Shown here one piece after another: positions 21,699 to 34,120 of a DNA stretch of 64,000 bases. Position 1 is the stretch's first letter, and each line of letters opens with the position of its first letter. Both the position numbers and the translations under genes were made by a program. Source of the stretch: Diphasiastrum complanatum (lineage: Eukaryota; Streptophyta; Lycopodiopsida; Lycopodiales; Lycopodiaceae); the NCBI GenBank assembly GCA_029204225.1, contig CM055095.1, positions 23,023,825-23,087,824 of the forward strand, read 5' to 3'. The notes beneath the pieces are model-generated. The model was not told where the DNA came from. It saw only the letters and a program-made list of their open reading frames with translations, and made no database searches.

Positions 21699-24600
21699 CA
21701 TGGTATCAGAGCTCAATGCTTTGAAGAGGTGAGGGTGTATACATCAGATCATCAGTGTTTTGGCTTGCAGGAACTCGGATTTGGGAGAGGGATTTAAACT
21801 CACTGAGAAACAAGCACTCTGAGGATCATAAGTGGATCAAATCAAGGCTGATCTCATCCAGCGGAGCTCTATATGGACAGAGAGCTCACACGTGTGAAAT
21901 CACCCCTCATTAATGAGTGCTACTTCTCAAGGAATGATCCAAATTGATGTTCTATAGCTTGCTGGATAGGTATTGAAGAGTAGAATGTGGTGCTTGAGTT
22001 TCTAAATCAATTTGATTTGTTTTTAGAAGAGTTTTAGGCAATCAGAGAGTTTGAGAGGGTTCTCAACTCGTGGAATATGCCAAAGTGAGCACACATCTGT
22101 CTTTTTCACCATTTTCATCAATTTTCACTGTCAATCAAGTAGAATTGGATAGAAGTGAGTGTTTTGAGGTCTTAGACTTTTCATTTCACACATATTACTA
22201 TGTTTGAGTTGAAAGTAAGTTCTTAGAGAGTTTATCAGTACTTTGAAACTCGTGGGAGAGATAGACTTCTTGCTTGCATGTGCTTCTTCTTTTGTGACTG
22301 AAGCAAGATCCAAATTCAAGATAGATTGATTTTCTGTGTTGAGAATTTGTTCTCACATTTGTTGCTAGATTTCATAGGGTGGATCAACATCTGTGTTAGA
22401 TCCTAGATTGAGATAGCAAGCAACATTCTTACAACTCCATTTTTTATCATTACTAGAATTTCTCATAAAAAAAATGTCTTCATCTGGTTCACATTTCTTA
22501 GAGCACAGTGAGAGATTAACATCTTTCAATTATGCAATGTGGAAGATCAGAATGGAATCATTATTGATTCTATAGGATGTAATGGATATTGTGAGTGGAG
22601 ATGAAGAAGAACCTGCTGCACCTAATGAAGCTGCAGCATTTCACAAAAGAACCAAAATTGCCCTTCATTTATAAAAATGAATGTTACCAATGAAGTGTTA
22701 AGAGATATTAGCACATGCACCACTGCCAAGGAAGCTTGGGATACTCTAAAAACAATCTATGAAATCAAAAATACTTCTAGATTGCTTACATTTAGAAACC
22801 AAATATTTCTAAGTTATTAGAGAGTGCTTCATCATATGTCATGAGAGTAAGGATCTTCATCAAGAGTTAGCTGGTATTAGAGATGCTCTTAAGAACACTA
22901 AACTTGTTCAAGTAGTCCTAAATGGACCTAGAGATGAGTATGACAATATTGTGCAGACTTATGTTGTCAGGGAGGATCTTCCATCCTTGGAGACACTACA
23001 AGGTATTCTCATTGTTGAAGAAAGCAGGCAAGAGAACAAGATGCTGAGGATCAACAGACTTTCATTGAAAGGTGGTGGAGATGAAAAGCACTCTTCATCA
23101 GACACAAGTCAAGAGGCAAGGGCAAAGGACAACAACACTTCAAGAATGACAAAGCCAAAGAAGGTGGTGAGGATCAGTCCTCACAAGCTGCAACATCCAG
23201 TGGCAAGAAGAAGCTGTTAAAGATCAAGTGTTTTTTCTGTGGCAAGAAAGGACTATGCATCAAACTGTTTCAAGAAGAAGAACCAATCTAAGCAAGCTAA
23301 CCTTACTAATGAGGATGAGTGTGAGGATGTAGAGAGTGAAAGAGAGGATTCATTAATGATGTCTACTTTTTCATCTTTTCCTTTTAAGAATGAAGAAGTC
23401 TGGTGGATAGATAGTGGGGCTAGTTTCCATATGTCCAGTTCTAGGAACTCTTTCACTAATCTCATGCCATATCTAGGTGTAAAAAGATCAATCTATACTG
23501 CTAATGATGTAGAGTGTAGAATTGAAGGAATAGGTAGTATTCCATTGCATGCATGATCATCAAAATCTTTTGGCTTACATGATGTACTGTATGTACCTAG
23601 ATTAGCCAAGGATCTCATTAGTGTAGGACAGTTGTTTGATAGTGGATTGGATGTCAAGTTTCAAGTTGACAAGTGTATAATCTCAAGATAAAATGAAGTT
23701 ATTGCTAGAGGATCTAGAATTGGTAAGTGTACAAACTAGATTCTAGGGAGAGTGCTAACATTTCAAATATTGCTTATGAGACCAAGGTTCTACAGGAGGA
23801 TCTGTGGCACAAGGGATTGAGTCATCCCAATTTCAAAGCCATGCAATCTATGGTCAAAGAAGGAAAAGTTGTTGGTCTACCAAAGACACTGTCAAAGGAG
23901 CTTCTACCTTGTGAAGCTTGTGTGCTGGCAAAGTCACACAGAAGGCCTTTTCCTAGATCAAGTATCAAGACAAAGCAACCATTTGAACTTGTACACTCTG
24001 ATGTTCATTTCTCATCAACTAAGAGCAAAGGAGGAGCCAACTGCTTTGTCTCTTTTGTAGATGATTATACGAGATATTCTTGGATCTATATGTTGTCTTC
24101 AAAAGCCATGGTTTATGATGTTTTTCTTACTTTCAAAGCTTATGTAGGAAAGCAGTTTCCTTTCAAGTTGAAAGCTTTGAGAAGTGATAGTGGAGGAGAA
24201 TACACTTCCAATAAGTTTAAAGACTTTTGTGAGAGAGAGGGAATTCAAAGAGAGTTTTCTTGTTCATATACTTCTCAGCAAAATGGAGTTGTTGAGAGAA
24301 AAAATACAACTTGTGTGAATGTGCAAAAGCCATTAGGCTAGCTTCTCTACCTAAAGAATTTTGGGGAGAGGCAGTTGCATGTGCAAACTATCTTTGTAAT
24401 AGGCTTTCAAATCTTGCAATAGGAGGAAAGACACCATTTGAGATGTTGTATAAGAAAAAGCCTAAGGTAGATCATGTTAGGATTTTTGGCTGTGTATGCT
24501 TTGTGCATGTACCTTTAGAAACTAGGAAGAAGGAAGATCCTAGTGTTGTAAGAGAAATTTTTGTAGAATATGCATCTACCAAAAAGGCATACAAAGTTTA

Positions 24601-24850
24601 TTTACCCTCTACTGACAAGAATGTTGTTAGTAGAGATGTGATCTTCCATGAAGATCAGAAGTTTAACTTGGATGATGCACAGGTCAAGGAGTCTCATGCA
24701 AGATCAACAAACTTGATGCTATTCAAGAAGAGGTAAGGCCGAGGCTTGAGGAGGAGCAAATTCAAGCTACCACACCAAGAAGATCTACACGAGCAAGATC
24801 TGAGCCAAGTAGGCTCACATATGATGCTTTTATAATAGAGAGGAGGACTC
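21699..24850 (+). mobile_element. Ty1/copia head: PBS, leader, gag, protease, integrase
   Basis: After the primer site (21701-21712) and a 760-bp leader, gag begins at 22474 (MSSSGSHFLEHSERL). A zinc-knuckle region (about 23225-23275), protease (WWIDSGASFHMSS, about 23401), pre-integrase (23727-23960), integrase core (about 23990-24340) and integrase C-terminal region (24311-24736) follow. The copy ends in the hinge before RT. Broken, with several disruptions and no 3' end. Confidence 0.88.
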
Positions 24851-25091
24851 TGGCCTCTGAATCCTATTGGTCCATTTCTGTCTACCTAATTATTCAAATT
24901 TAAAAAAGAGTGAGAACCATCCAAATTGGAGGGAAACCCAACTTTATTCACTAACTTGACATTTAGGCCCTACGACATTAAAAGTCCCGCAAAAAGGCCT
25001 AAAGTCTTTTTATTGACTTGTAACTAATCAAATAACTATGTGATCATCGGGTTGGACTTACACACGTAGGGTGCCAAATCCCTCTCACTTA
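24851..25091. other. Spacer between copia and CC2
   Basis: No gene seen. It would correspond to the 3' flank of the minus-strand locus CC2 and contains a TTATTAACTAGGGTTAGGG stretch just before that frame's end. Confidence 0.3.
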
Positions 25092-28000
25092 TTAACTAGG
25101 GTTAGGGTTGCCTTGGTGTCCGCAAACCCTCCAACAGTATCCCCCACCAAAACTGGTGGCGGTCCCACGACACCTACGAGATGCAATTATTGGGGACTTT
25201 TCGCGACAAATCTTTATTAAATGGTACTGCACCTTCTCCATAAAGTTGAGTCGAGCAGTATTAAAATCCAAATTATGTGGCAAAAAACAACGATGGGCTC
25301 CTGCAATCCACTTTGAGGTCATCCAAGATGTGAAGCGAGATTCCCAGAAGCCTCGCATCATTGCTGCACGAAAATATAGACGAGCAACCGGCAGCTGATC
25401 CTTGATATTCTCTGAGGCCATTGGCTTATTTGGATCGAATGCTAGAGGAGGAAGGCAATCATCCCATCTAGTTGCCACTGATGCCAACAAAGTTAAATCT
25501 CTTACAAACATCGTCGACTGTCGCATTGTCGGATTGGGAGAGTGGATATACTCCTGCTGGTATGCTTGTAAGGCCCGGTGGAAAGCCACTGATATCGTCC
25601 AAATGTATGGTTGATGGATGATTGGCCAATTGGATGTATGGATTGTGATTTTGTCCATAGCCAATCCCAAATCCTTCCATTTATTTTGTCTCGGCATCGG
25701 TACATAATACGGATCTACCTTCAATTGGCGAGGGCTGGCCACATAACTCCTGATAGATTCCAAAGTTTTCTCAAAAATGGTAACTCTCCATGTCGACTGC
25801 TCTCCCAATGCGGGTAATTTGTCCACTTCTTTGTCGGCCTCTATTTCAGAGGTCTTGAACTTAAGGACCCAACCACCACGTGAGGACTCATGAGGATGTT
25901 GCGCTAGAAAACTCTACATCTGGTCCTCAACGCTGATGGGCCTTCTGAATAACGGTGTGGTCCTTGATGAGGATGGACCCTGTTGCACTGCCTGTAAAAC
26001 TGGTGGTTGTTCTTCTATTTCTGGAGCTCTCCCTTGGTCCATGCCCGAATCCAGCCCTATATCCATTGATATTGTAGTTTGGTGCGGAGGGGAAAATTGC
26101 AGCATGACCAAAACTGGGATTTGTGGTTCGGCTTCCAACACCTGAGCGGCTGCTTTTTCGTAAGCACTGATAGTTGTTTTAGCCTTTGCCAACTCAATTG
26201 AAGCTGCTCCTTTGAACATGTCAAAGCGGCCTTGGAATCCCTGAAGGGCCACTTTGTAAGTTTTCAATTTCGTGAACAGCTACGCGATCTCCGTGGGAGT
26301 TACCGGATGATCTGGTATTTGCGTCTGGAGATACGCATCACGCTCAAGGGTGGTCGCATCCAATTCACCTTGGAGACATGTGCGATCCTGCTCCACCATC
26401 TATAGTAGACCTTGTAGTAGCTGCACCTGTTGCTTTGCATCCTGCACGACCTTGTCCACCTGATCTTGTGCGGTGGTCAGGGCATTCTGCAGGGAGCTGA
26501 CGTATCCTTCGAGGCGATCAGCCTGTTGTTGTGCCGTCTTCTTTTCAGCTTCAGATTTTTCTTCGTGCTGCTTGGCAGTCTTCAATTCTCGATCTAGCTG
26601 GACAATCTTCTGGCTAATGAGAGTGTTTTCGAATCCCATATCCGAGATTCTCTACTCCATTTCTTTTTTCTTGTCAAGGATCACTTGTGCAAGACTTGAG
26701 ACCAAACCAAGAGCATCACCAGAATCTATTGTTGTGGAGGTGGCAACAACAATAGGACCTTATGGTACCGTCCTTGATTGGCATGAGACAGGTGCCGGAT
26801 ATTCTTCTTCTTCAAAAACATCTTCCTCTTCAAAACCCTCAGGCATTGTGGCGTCGAACTGCTTTGGTGATTTCACAACTTGGTCGACCCAAAGGTGGCT
26901 GGGGCATCTTCAGCTTGAAGTTGTTGGCATGAATCTTCAACACCGATAGTAGTATCATGGATTTGTTTGAATCCTCTTCCAGGAGATTGGAGTTCAAAGG
27001 GCGCAGGGCTCTGGGGCATTTCAAAAAAATTTGGAGGCCCCAAGGGGGTCGGAATCATCGAACATATCCATGAAATATTGTGTGTTTGGTGAAATAGTCT
27101 CGGTGTGCGGGGGTGAGGCGGCCTGGGCAGCTATGATGGGAATGGTAGCCCCAATAGTCACAAACTGTCCTTGAGTGGAAGCAGAGGCGAGGGAAGCATC
27201 AGAGGCGGGGGGAATAGGAAGTTCAATGCGAACATCAACAGGGGGAGGAAGCGCAGCTGATGATGTATGCCTAGTACGACGATGTATGCCTAGTACGACA
27301 TCGTGACGCAAAAGGCGAGTCAGGATTGATGATCTCGCTGCATGGACAACATCGACTATGTGAACTAGAGGCTTGGTGGGATGACTCAGCCGGTGCTTCT
27401 TCATAAACTAAAAGTACAGAATCTAGGTGGAACTCATGGATTTTGTTTTCAAGGTGGGAGGTCACTAGAAGAGACAACAAGGAACCAACAGTGAACTGCT
27501 ACTTGGTATTACTCTTAATAGCTCGTTTGAGCTCACCAGAAACAGTCTTCAACCAATTATATGGTTCAAGAGGTGCCTTGGCTATCTTGGCACAGGACTC
27601 AACTATCTTATGTAGGATTTGAGAAGTGATGTGGTCTTTCTTGAGGTTGCCAGCCATTAGAAAGTTATTCAGAAGCTGGGCAGCAGCGTGTATGGCAGGC
27701 TCAGTGATGGCAGCGAGGAGATAGTCATCGTTGGTCCAGCGCAAATCATTGGTTAGGTCGATGTAAGGCTTAATAGCCTGTTTGGCCTACTTGTGGTTGG
27801 GTGAGGCTTGGGTAGACGCTATACCTATGGCAGCAAGGGCAGTCTCAGTCACGCGCACCTTGTGTGTGGCTCCCTGGAAGGTGATGTAAAACTTGGATTT
27901 CTCTTTCTTCCACGTACTGAAGGCAAGAGTGATAAAATCCATGTTGATTCTCCCATAAAAGGCTCTCTCATGAATACATGATTGCAGTAAGCAGAGGCTC

Positions 28001-28120
28001 TGCAAGGGTCATCCACTGAGTGACCATGCTTGTGCTAGGAAGTATCATGATATCCGTTGCAGATGGGACATCACGATGGATAGTATAACGAGGAGACTGG
28101 GAAGTATTTGTGGAAGACAT
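25092..28120 (-). pseudogene. Coiled-coil protein relic CC2 (unrecognised)
   Basis: The minus strand begins at an ATG at 28120 (MSSTNTSQSPRYTIHRD). It continues with an all-helical N-terminal domain (about 28000-27500; DLRWTNDDYLLAAITEPA, LLNNFLMAGNLKKDH), a Ser/Pro-rich variable linker (about 27450-26850), a strong coiled coil (26640-26400; KTAKQHEEKSEAEKKTAQQ), a second linker, and a 244-residue C-terminal domain (25826-25092) rich in Trp and Tyr (RWDDCLPPLAF, FWESRFTSWMTSKW). The frame is broken in several places. The layout matches CC1 and CC3, but I see no clear sequence identity, so kinship is only architectural. It may be a host gene or a structural protein of an unknown element. Confidence 0.4.
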
Positions 28121-28760
28121 GATGATCAGAAACTTACAGTAAGACACGCTAATGTATATCAGAAAGCATTTTAGAAAGTTTGGAAGGCTTTGGTCGATAG
28201 AAAATTCGCAAGAGCTTTGCTAGCACAAGTGAGGAATGAAGCGAATTCTTCTAACTTATAGGTGAATTTGGAGGGTGTCCATTACATTGAATACTAGTTT
28301 GGTTGATCAGTTTTGAACAAAAATTTGCAGGCATGTACAGTACTGTGAAAATAGGCTATAAAATATCAACGAAGGTTTCTGAGGCTCTGAACCTACCCGG
28401 CGAATGTTTTTCAGGTTTGGCGAAGGATGAACCTTCCCCCAAGTACTGTCATAAATGCATTTTTCCAAGATCTGAGGCTATGGCCAACCTAATTTTGACA
28501 TTTTAAGACCATCTAGCATGTCAGTGAAGGTTCATAATGAGAGTAAGGTGCTCGGTGAAGGTTCCCAAAATGGCATATTGCTGATCATTTGCTTGACTCA
28601 AAAAATGTATTGTTTCTGGGAAAGAACCTTCGCCCACCTCAATATAGACATATCTGAAATGGATGTTCAGTCTGAGAGCTCAGCGAAGGTTTTTGATATT
28701 GTATAGGCAACATCTGACCAAAACAATGTTTTTATAAGTCATTTTTTCAAAAATACTTTC
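28121..28760 (-). promoter_or_regulatory. Upstream region of CC2 with GAAnnTTC motifs
   Basis: Seven GAAGGTT-type motifs occur on either strand at about 28369, 28419, 28430, 28526, 28554, 28622 and 28682. Several are perfect GAAnnTTC palindromes, the core of a plant heat-shock element. A TATA-like TTTTATAGCC occurs on the minus strand near 28360. The stretch directly precedes the CC2 start codon. It could equally be LTR sequence of a lost element. Confidence 0.35.
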
Positions 28761-28911
28761 CTTCCTCTTTCTCATGTTGATGACTTTTCTGACTTTTGCT
28801 CATCAGTCTTTTCTCACTCTTTTTTTTTTTCCCTATCTTTTCCAAAAAACTCAACAATTAAATATTGAAAACAAAAAATTGAAAAACAAATAAAATTAAA
28901 AATCATTGAGA
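28761..28911. other. AT-rich spacer with T tract
   Basis: Lies between the GAAGGTT region and the integrase end of the next gypsy. On the minus strand a GGGAAAAAAAAAAAGAG purine tract near 28820 could be a polypurine tract, but no LTR start is secure. Confidence 0.3.
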
Positions 28912-31900
28912 TCAGGCTTGCTGAACTGGCGGAGCAGGCTGCCAAAACTTGCGTAATCGGCTGTCATTCACCGGAGTATCAAATCGTTTTCCATCCAAGT
29001 GCTCAAGATTTACTGCGTCATAGTTCAAGATTTCCTTCACTTTATACGGGCCTTCACAGGTAAACTTCAATTTTTTCTTGATCAGCTTGATTTTGTACAT
29101 CAGTGCAAGATCTTTTGCTTTCAGATCCTTTTTGTGCAATCGACAGTCGTGAGCGGGCTTTCTCTGCTGCTAACGCATGAGCTACCATCAATCATGTTTC
29201 ACATAATTTGTGCAACGCTTCATGACGTAGTTGTAAAGACTTATCATCATTTAACCATTCTGTTGTCGCTATGCATAAAGATGGGATTAAAAATTCAATC
29301 GACATGACAGCATCTTGACCATAAACCAGCTGAAAGGGTATTTGAATTGTACTATTTTTGTAAGCGATTTTGAATGCCCATAATGCTGCATACAATTTAT
29401 GTCCCCAATCAGATTGACTCACTTCAATTGTCTTTGTAATAATAGTGCAGAGAACCTTATTGGAAGATTCAGCTTGGCCATTCCCTCTGGGATAATAAGG
29501 AGTACTAAATCTGTGTATAACAAAAAAATCTTCCAGTAAACACTTTATTGATTGATTACAAAGTGTGTACCCCGGTCATTGACAATCTCGATAGGACATC
29601 CAAATCTGATTATAATATTTTCATAAAGAAACTTGGTCGTAGATTTCGCATCAGCAACTTTGACATCTTTGGCTTCAACCCACTTGGTCATATAATCAAT
29701 TGCTACGATAATGTATCGGGCCTGAGATCCTTGCACGACAGGATGAATAGGACCAACATAATCCAGTCCCCATTTTTCAAACGGTGCTTGCGATAAAACT
29801 GGATGCAAGGGTTCATAGTTCTGTCTAGTAGGCTATCGTGCTCGCTGGCAAAGATCACATATCTGAATATAATTTTCTGTCTCCTTATGAAGCATAGGCC
29901 ACCAACAACTTGATTGCAAAAGTTTGCGAACAGTAATATCTGTAGAGAAGTGTCCTCCGCCCATGACATCATGTGAAAACATGATTAAATCTGGGATTTC
30001 ATGCGGTAAAACACATCTACGTAGAATATTGTTTCATCCACGACGATACAGTTGTCCTGCAATCAATTGATAAGGTTGAGTCTTATGAATCAATTGTCTC
30101 TTCTATACTTTTGTCAAAGAGTCATTCGGTTGTCCTAGCATCAGGTACTCAACAATATCCGCTGCCCACTCAGATACTGCTTCTACATAGAACAATGCAG
30201 CATCTAGTAATTCATCATCCACTTCAGTATTAACTAGTGCGGATTCGATTCGCGAAACATGATCGGCTAGATAATGTTGCTTGCCCTTTCGAACCAAAAT
30301 TCGAAAGTCAAATTCAGTCAATAATAGTGATCATCTTGCAATGCGTCTAGTATTGCATGTCTTGTTTACCAAATAAGGCAACAACTGGTGATTTGTATAA
30401 AAGGCAAAGTGTGTTTTCATGAGATAGTGACAAAATTTTCGAACAGAAAAAATCATGGCTAACACCTCACGTTCTGTTGTTGAATAATTCTTCTCCGGAT
30501 TTGTAAGTTGTCTGCTTACAAATTGTATAGGATAATCATTCTTATAATCACCTGGCTGCGTCAAAACTGATCCAATGCATATTTCGAGGCATGTATGAAC
30601 ATGAAATTCAATCGTCCAATCTGGAGAACGTGTTGAAGTTAATGGTTTTTTTAATTTTTCAAAGGCTTCTACTGCCTATACTGTCCAAATAGGAACAATA
30701 GTCAGTTTGTATATAGGTCTTGCTAAATCCGCAAAGATAAAAATTCGATAGTAGTTCGCATGACCCATAAACACATAAACTCCATGAATCGTTGTTGGCG
30801 GTGGCAATTCCACAATAATCTTGATCTTAGACTAATTTGTGGCAATATCATGTCTTGATATCACATGCCCAAGCACAACTCTGTGGGAAACCCATATCTG
30901 GCATTTTTCTGGATTTAGAAAAATTTGATATTTGCGACATCTTTCAAATACTTTCTCCAATCAATCCAGGTGGTCTGTATCTGTACTAAGGACTCCCAGG
31001 TCATCCAAGTAAATTTCAAAAAATTTCTTTAGATAATCTTTAAAAGCAAGTTGCATTACTCTTTGGAATGAACTTGGTGCATTACAAAGTCCAAACGACA
31101 TTACTTTGTAAGCATAGGTGCCCCATTCTATTGCAAAAGTAGTTTTGTGGCAGGTCTAATCTTAACCTAGTTGTAACCACTAAATCCATCCAGAAAACTA
31201 TAAGCTTCCGCTCCAGCAAGGCGAAACAAAATGCTTTCCGTGTCCCTTTGTTCAAAGCCTTGAGATTCACACAAATTTTCAATTTCCCATTCTTCTTAGG
31301 AACATTGTATCGGCATCAAGCAATCTCTGAAGTTCTTTCTTTATCAGGTTCGCAACATTAGAATTACAACGATAGAACTTTGTAATTTTTGGAACTACAT
31401 CAGGTACTAAAGGTATGGTATATTCAATAACTGATGTCGGAATATCCTTTAGATTTTGATAAGTCCATGCAAAGCAATCTTGATACTTAATAAGTAACAT
31501 TTGAAGTGCTTGATACTATTCAGGATTAAGTTGTGATCCAACTTGTACAATATTTTCTGGCTCGTTTGGTTCGACAAGATTCATTGGTTGTGTCCTAGCT
31601 GGGCCATCGTAGACATCTTTCGAGTCTAGCACGTGTTCTTCGGGTTCACGATGTGCTTTAGGTAACATGATAACCACATCATCCAATGTATAATGTTTAA
31701 AATGTTCGGGCATATCATGCTGGACTACATTTGCTTGTTCCTTTTCGAAGGGACTTGTCTTGGATCTTTGCTTAGCTTTTTTAGTAGGAATTGATCGTGG
31801 AGGTGATGACTTCCGCGACGACGATGTCTTGCTAGAATTCTGACTTGTAGAAACATCCTCGACTTTTCCTTTGCCTTTATCCAGTAAGGGTGGCACATTC

Positions 31901-31980
31901 ACTGAATCAATCTTTTGAGAGGATTTTTTAGACCTTCGCCCTTCAACACGAGTGAAGTGTTTAATTTCAAAATCAAGTAG
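28912..31980 (-). mobile_element. Ty3/gypsy pol: RT, RNase H, integrase
   Basis: The minus strand reads through a linker (31902-31516), the RT start (DCFAWTYQNL, about 31440), RT, RNase H (30564-30331; VSRQLTNPEKNYSTTEREVLAM), and integrase (zinc-binding region, core at 29808-29545 with WGLDYVGPI, and C-terminal part to 28912). No chromodomain follows the integrase. Gag, protease and LTRs are not seen. At about 31980 it joins the gag start of a copia element. Heavily broken. Confidence 0.85.
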
Positions 31981-32157
31981 TTTGAACCTTCTGGGTCCAA
32001 GATTGTAGTGATCTTAGCTTGAATATTGGTGATCGACGACATCTTTTAATTTTGAATAAGGTCCAGATAGTGGCTTACTGATGGATGTATGAAGAATGTT
32101 AAGAGGGATACGAAGATACCATTGTATCAACTTTAATTTTGTATGCTCTGATACCAC
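31981..32157 (-). mobile_element. Copia PBS and gag start, inverted head
   Basis: The complement of TGGTATCAGAGC lies at 32145-32156, next to the LTR end. About 100 bases further, the minus strand opens a short copia gag start (MSSITNIQAKITTILDPEG), which is cut at about 31980 by gypsy sequence. Only the first few dozen codons remain. Confidence 0.7.
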
Positions 32158-33048
32158 TATAAGAAAATATTAAATTATTCTTCCACAGAGAACACGATGC
32201 AAGTTTGAATAAATCAAACTAATATCAGTGTCTTCAATTTCAATTTTATTAGATCTATGTACTAATAGAACAATATTTATTCTGACTAAATATGCATGCG
32301 GAAATTATATGCAAAAGTAAGATACTATATGCGAAAGTATGAGACAACTCAAGATCATTTAGACAATAAGAAACTATTGATCAAAAAACGAATTTTTAGA
32401 ACTCAGAATCTGATTCATCAATATACATCTCTTGTTGTCTTATTTTATTGTTGTGTCTCTGATTGAGTGAGTTACAACGAGTAGTGCATATGTATTTATA
32501 TTGCTACAGGACAGGTCTTTTGGCCTTTTATTTACAGGTCTTTTGGCCTTTTAATACTGTAACAGTAGAAATCTAACTGTTTACGACGATTGATATTCAA
32601 ATAGACGCTCTATTTCCAGGCTCGAATAAATTTTGTTCGCGAATATTTCGCGATAGTCTGTCTCTTCATTTCAGTCTCATGTTTTGCGAATTGTTCGCGA
32701 CACTTGTCTCTTCGCAACATTTTCATCATTTACGAATTGTTTATGACAGATGACAATTCTTGAGCTTGAAGGAAGCTAGAATATTTCGTGAACTGTTCGA
32801 GATAGTTTCGCGACAGGTGAGCTTGAAGAACAGTCTAGAAGATTTTGAGAATTGTTTGCGACAATTTTGCGACATCTGAGGCTTGAACAAAAAACAAAAA
32901 ATTTTGCGAGACACTGTTTCATGAATCTTTTTGAGTTGGTCACAAATAGAAAAGTTTCGAGTTTGCATTTATTTCTTTCTCATCCTTTGTCAAGTAAACT
33001 GCGCGCTTTGTTGGTAGAATCAAGATCTATTTGATCAGTTGTTCTACA
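32158..33048 (-). repeat. Copia 5' LTR, minus orientation (partner of 36317-37153)
   Basis: This 891-bp LTR starts TGTAGAACAA (at 33048 on the minus strand) and ends next to a Met primer site. It matches the plus-orientation LTR at 36317-37153, differing by about 12% over the first 143 bp, mostly transitions, plus indels. It contains four TTCGCGA motifs (32636, 32646, 32694, 32806). Confidence 0.85.
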
Positions 33049-34120
33049 TCTAATTTATTAGTATAATCTCTAAATGTGATGATGTAATTGGTGTACAATT
33101 TATTTGGTTTACTGTATATGGTTGTGATCGGGACATGACCCGTTAGGATATATTGATCGGGCACTGATCCCGTAGCCGGCTACTTGGGTTAGCCGAGTAG
33201 CCACACATAGAAAAAATTAGCCTGTACAGAGTTATATAAAGTACTTGCTATACTCAGGAGCATGTCCTGAGTTTGTCAGTCGAATTTGGCCATGTTGGGC
33301 CCGCGACCTTAGTTTGATAGCTGGTAGGCCAATTTTAGGACACCTGCCTTTTCATGCAGTTTGTGAATACTCTATGTGAACAGTGTTTCTTTATAATCTA
33401 ATAAATTTTGTTGTGCCATCTATGAGATCTTGTGAGGAGTGGCTATGGTGATTGTGTGCTCGCTCACTAGCGATTGAATCTATGTCCGAGATTGTTAGGT
33501 TCCTTCTACACCAGAGCCAAGTTGTGCTCTATCAGACCTGTTTTCTGTCGGCTAGAGCTATGGTCTGTTATCTTTTCTAAAATATCGATCTCTGACTCTG
33601 CCATAGTTGTGAGAGCTGTAGCCAGACAAATTTTTTGCCTGGCTCATTGCTCGTCGGCGAGCAATGTAGCAGGCAAATTTTTTTTTGTCTTCAATCCTTG
33701 AGCTGCAGCCAGGCAAATGTTCCTGAGTTCCTACACATATTCTTCTTCATTTTAATAAAGCAAATTGGTTCTCTTGTGAAATGGATTGATGAATGTCCTT
33801 GCTCTCTATTACTTTTCCTCCATCTCTCATGCTTATTTGCATTTTGCTAATTGTTGGATCTGATCGTTATTGGGATTGCATGTTATTATACTTTTTATGA
33901 GGGAGAAAGGGAGAGAGAGAAAGAGTAAGCTATCTTTGTTGTGGATCTAGTGTTTGTGGATGTAGTGTTAATGCTTAGGGTTAATGGATGTTAGAGTTAG
34001 ATTTGGATCTTCCATTCATGTTGAAATCTGAACTATACTATCGCTCTCATGGGAACGAATCTATGCATGACAACTAACTTCGTCTCTTTGATGCTAGATT
34101 GATTAGATCTTGGATTGAGG
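33049..34120. other. Spacer with LTR-like and hairpin sequences
   Basis: No gene seen. A possible solo-LTR-like stretch (about 33110-33420) has TTATATAAAG near 33230 and AATAAA near 33400, without defined ends. A perfect hairpin ATTGCTCG/CGAGCAAT lies at 33646-33665, next to another (AGCCAGACAAA/TTTTGCCTGGCT) at about 33619-33645. From 33900 the sequence is GA-rich. Confidence 0.35.

Noticed and set aside
25108-26949. Plus-strand frames across CC2
   Set aside because: The minus strand has the longer frames, a coiled-coil heptad pattern and a coherent domain order.
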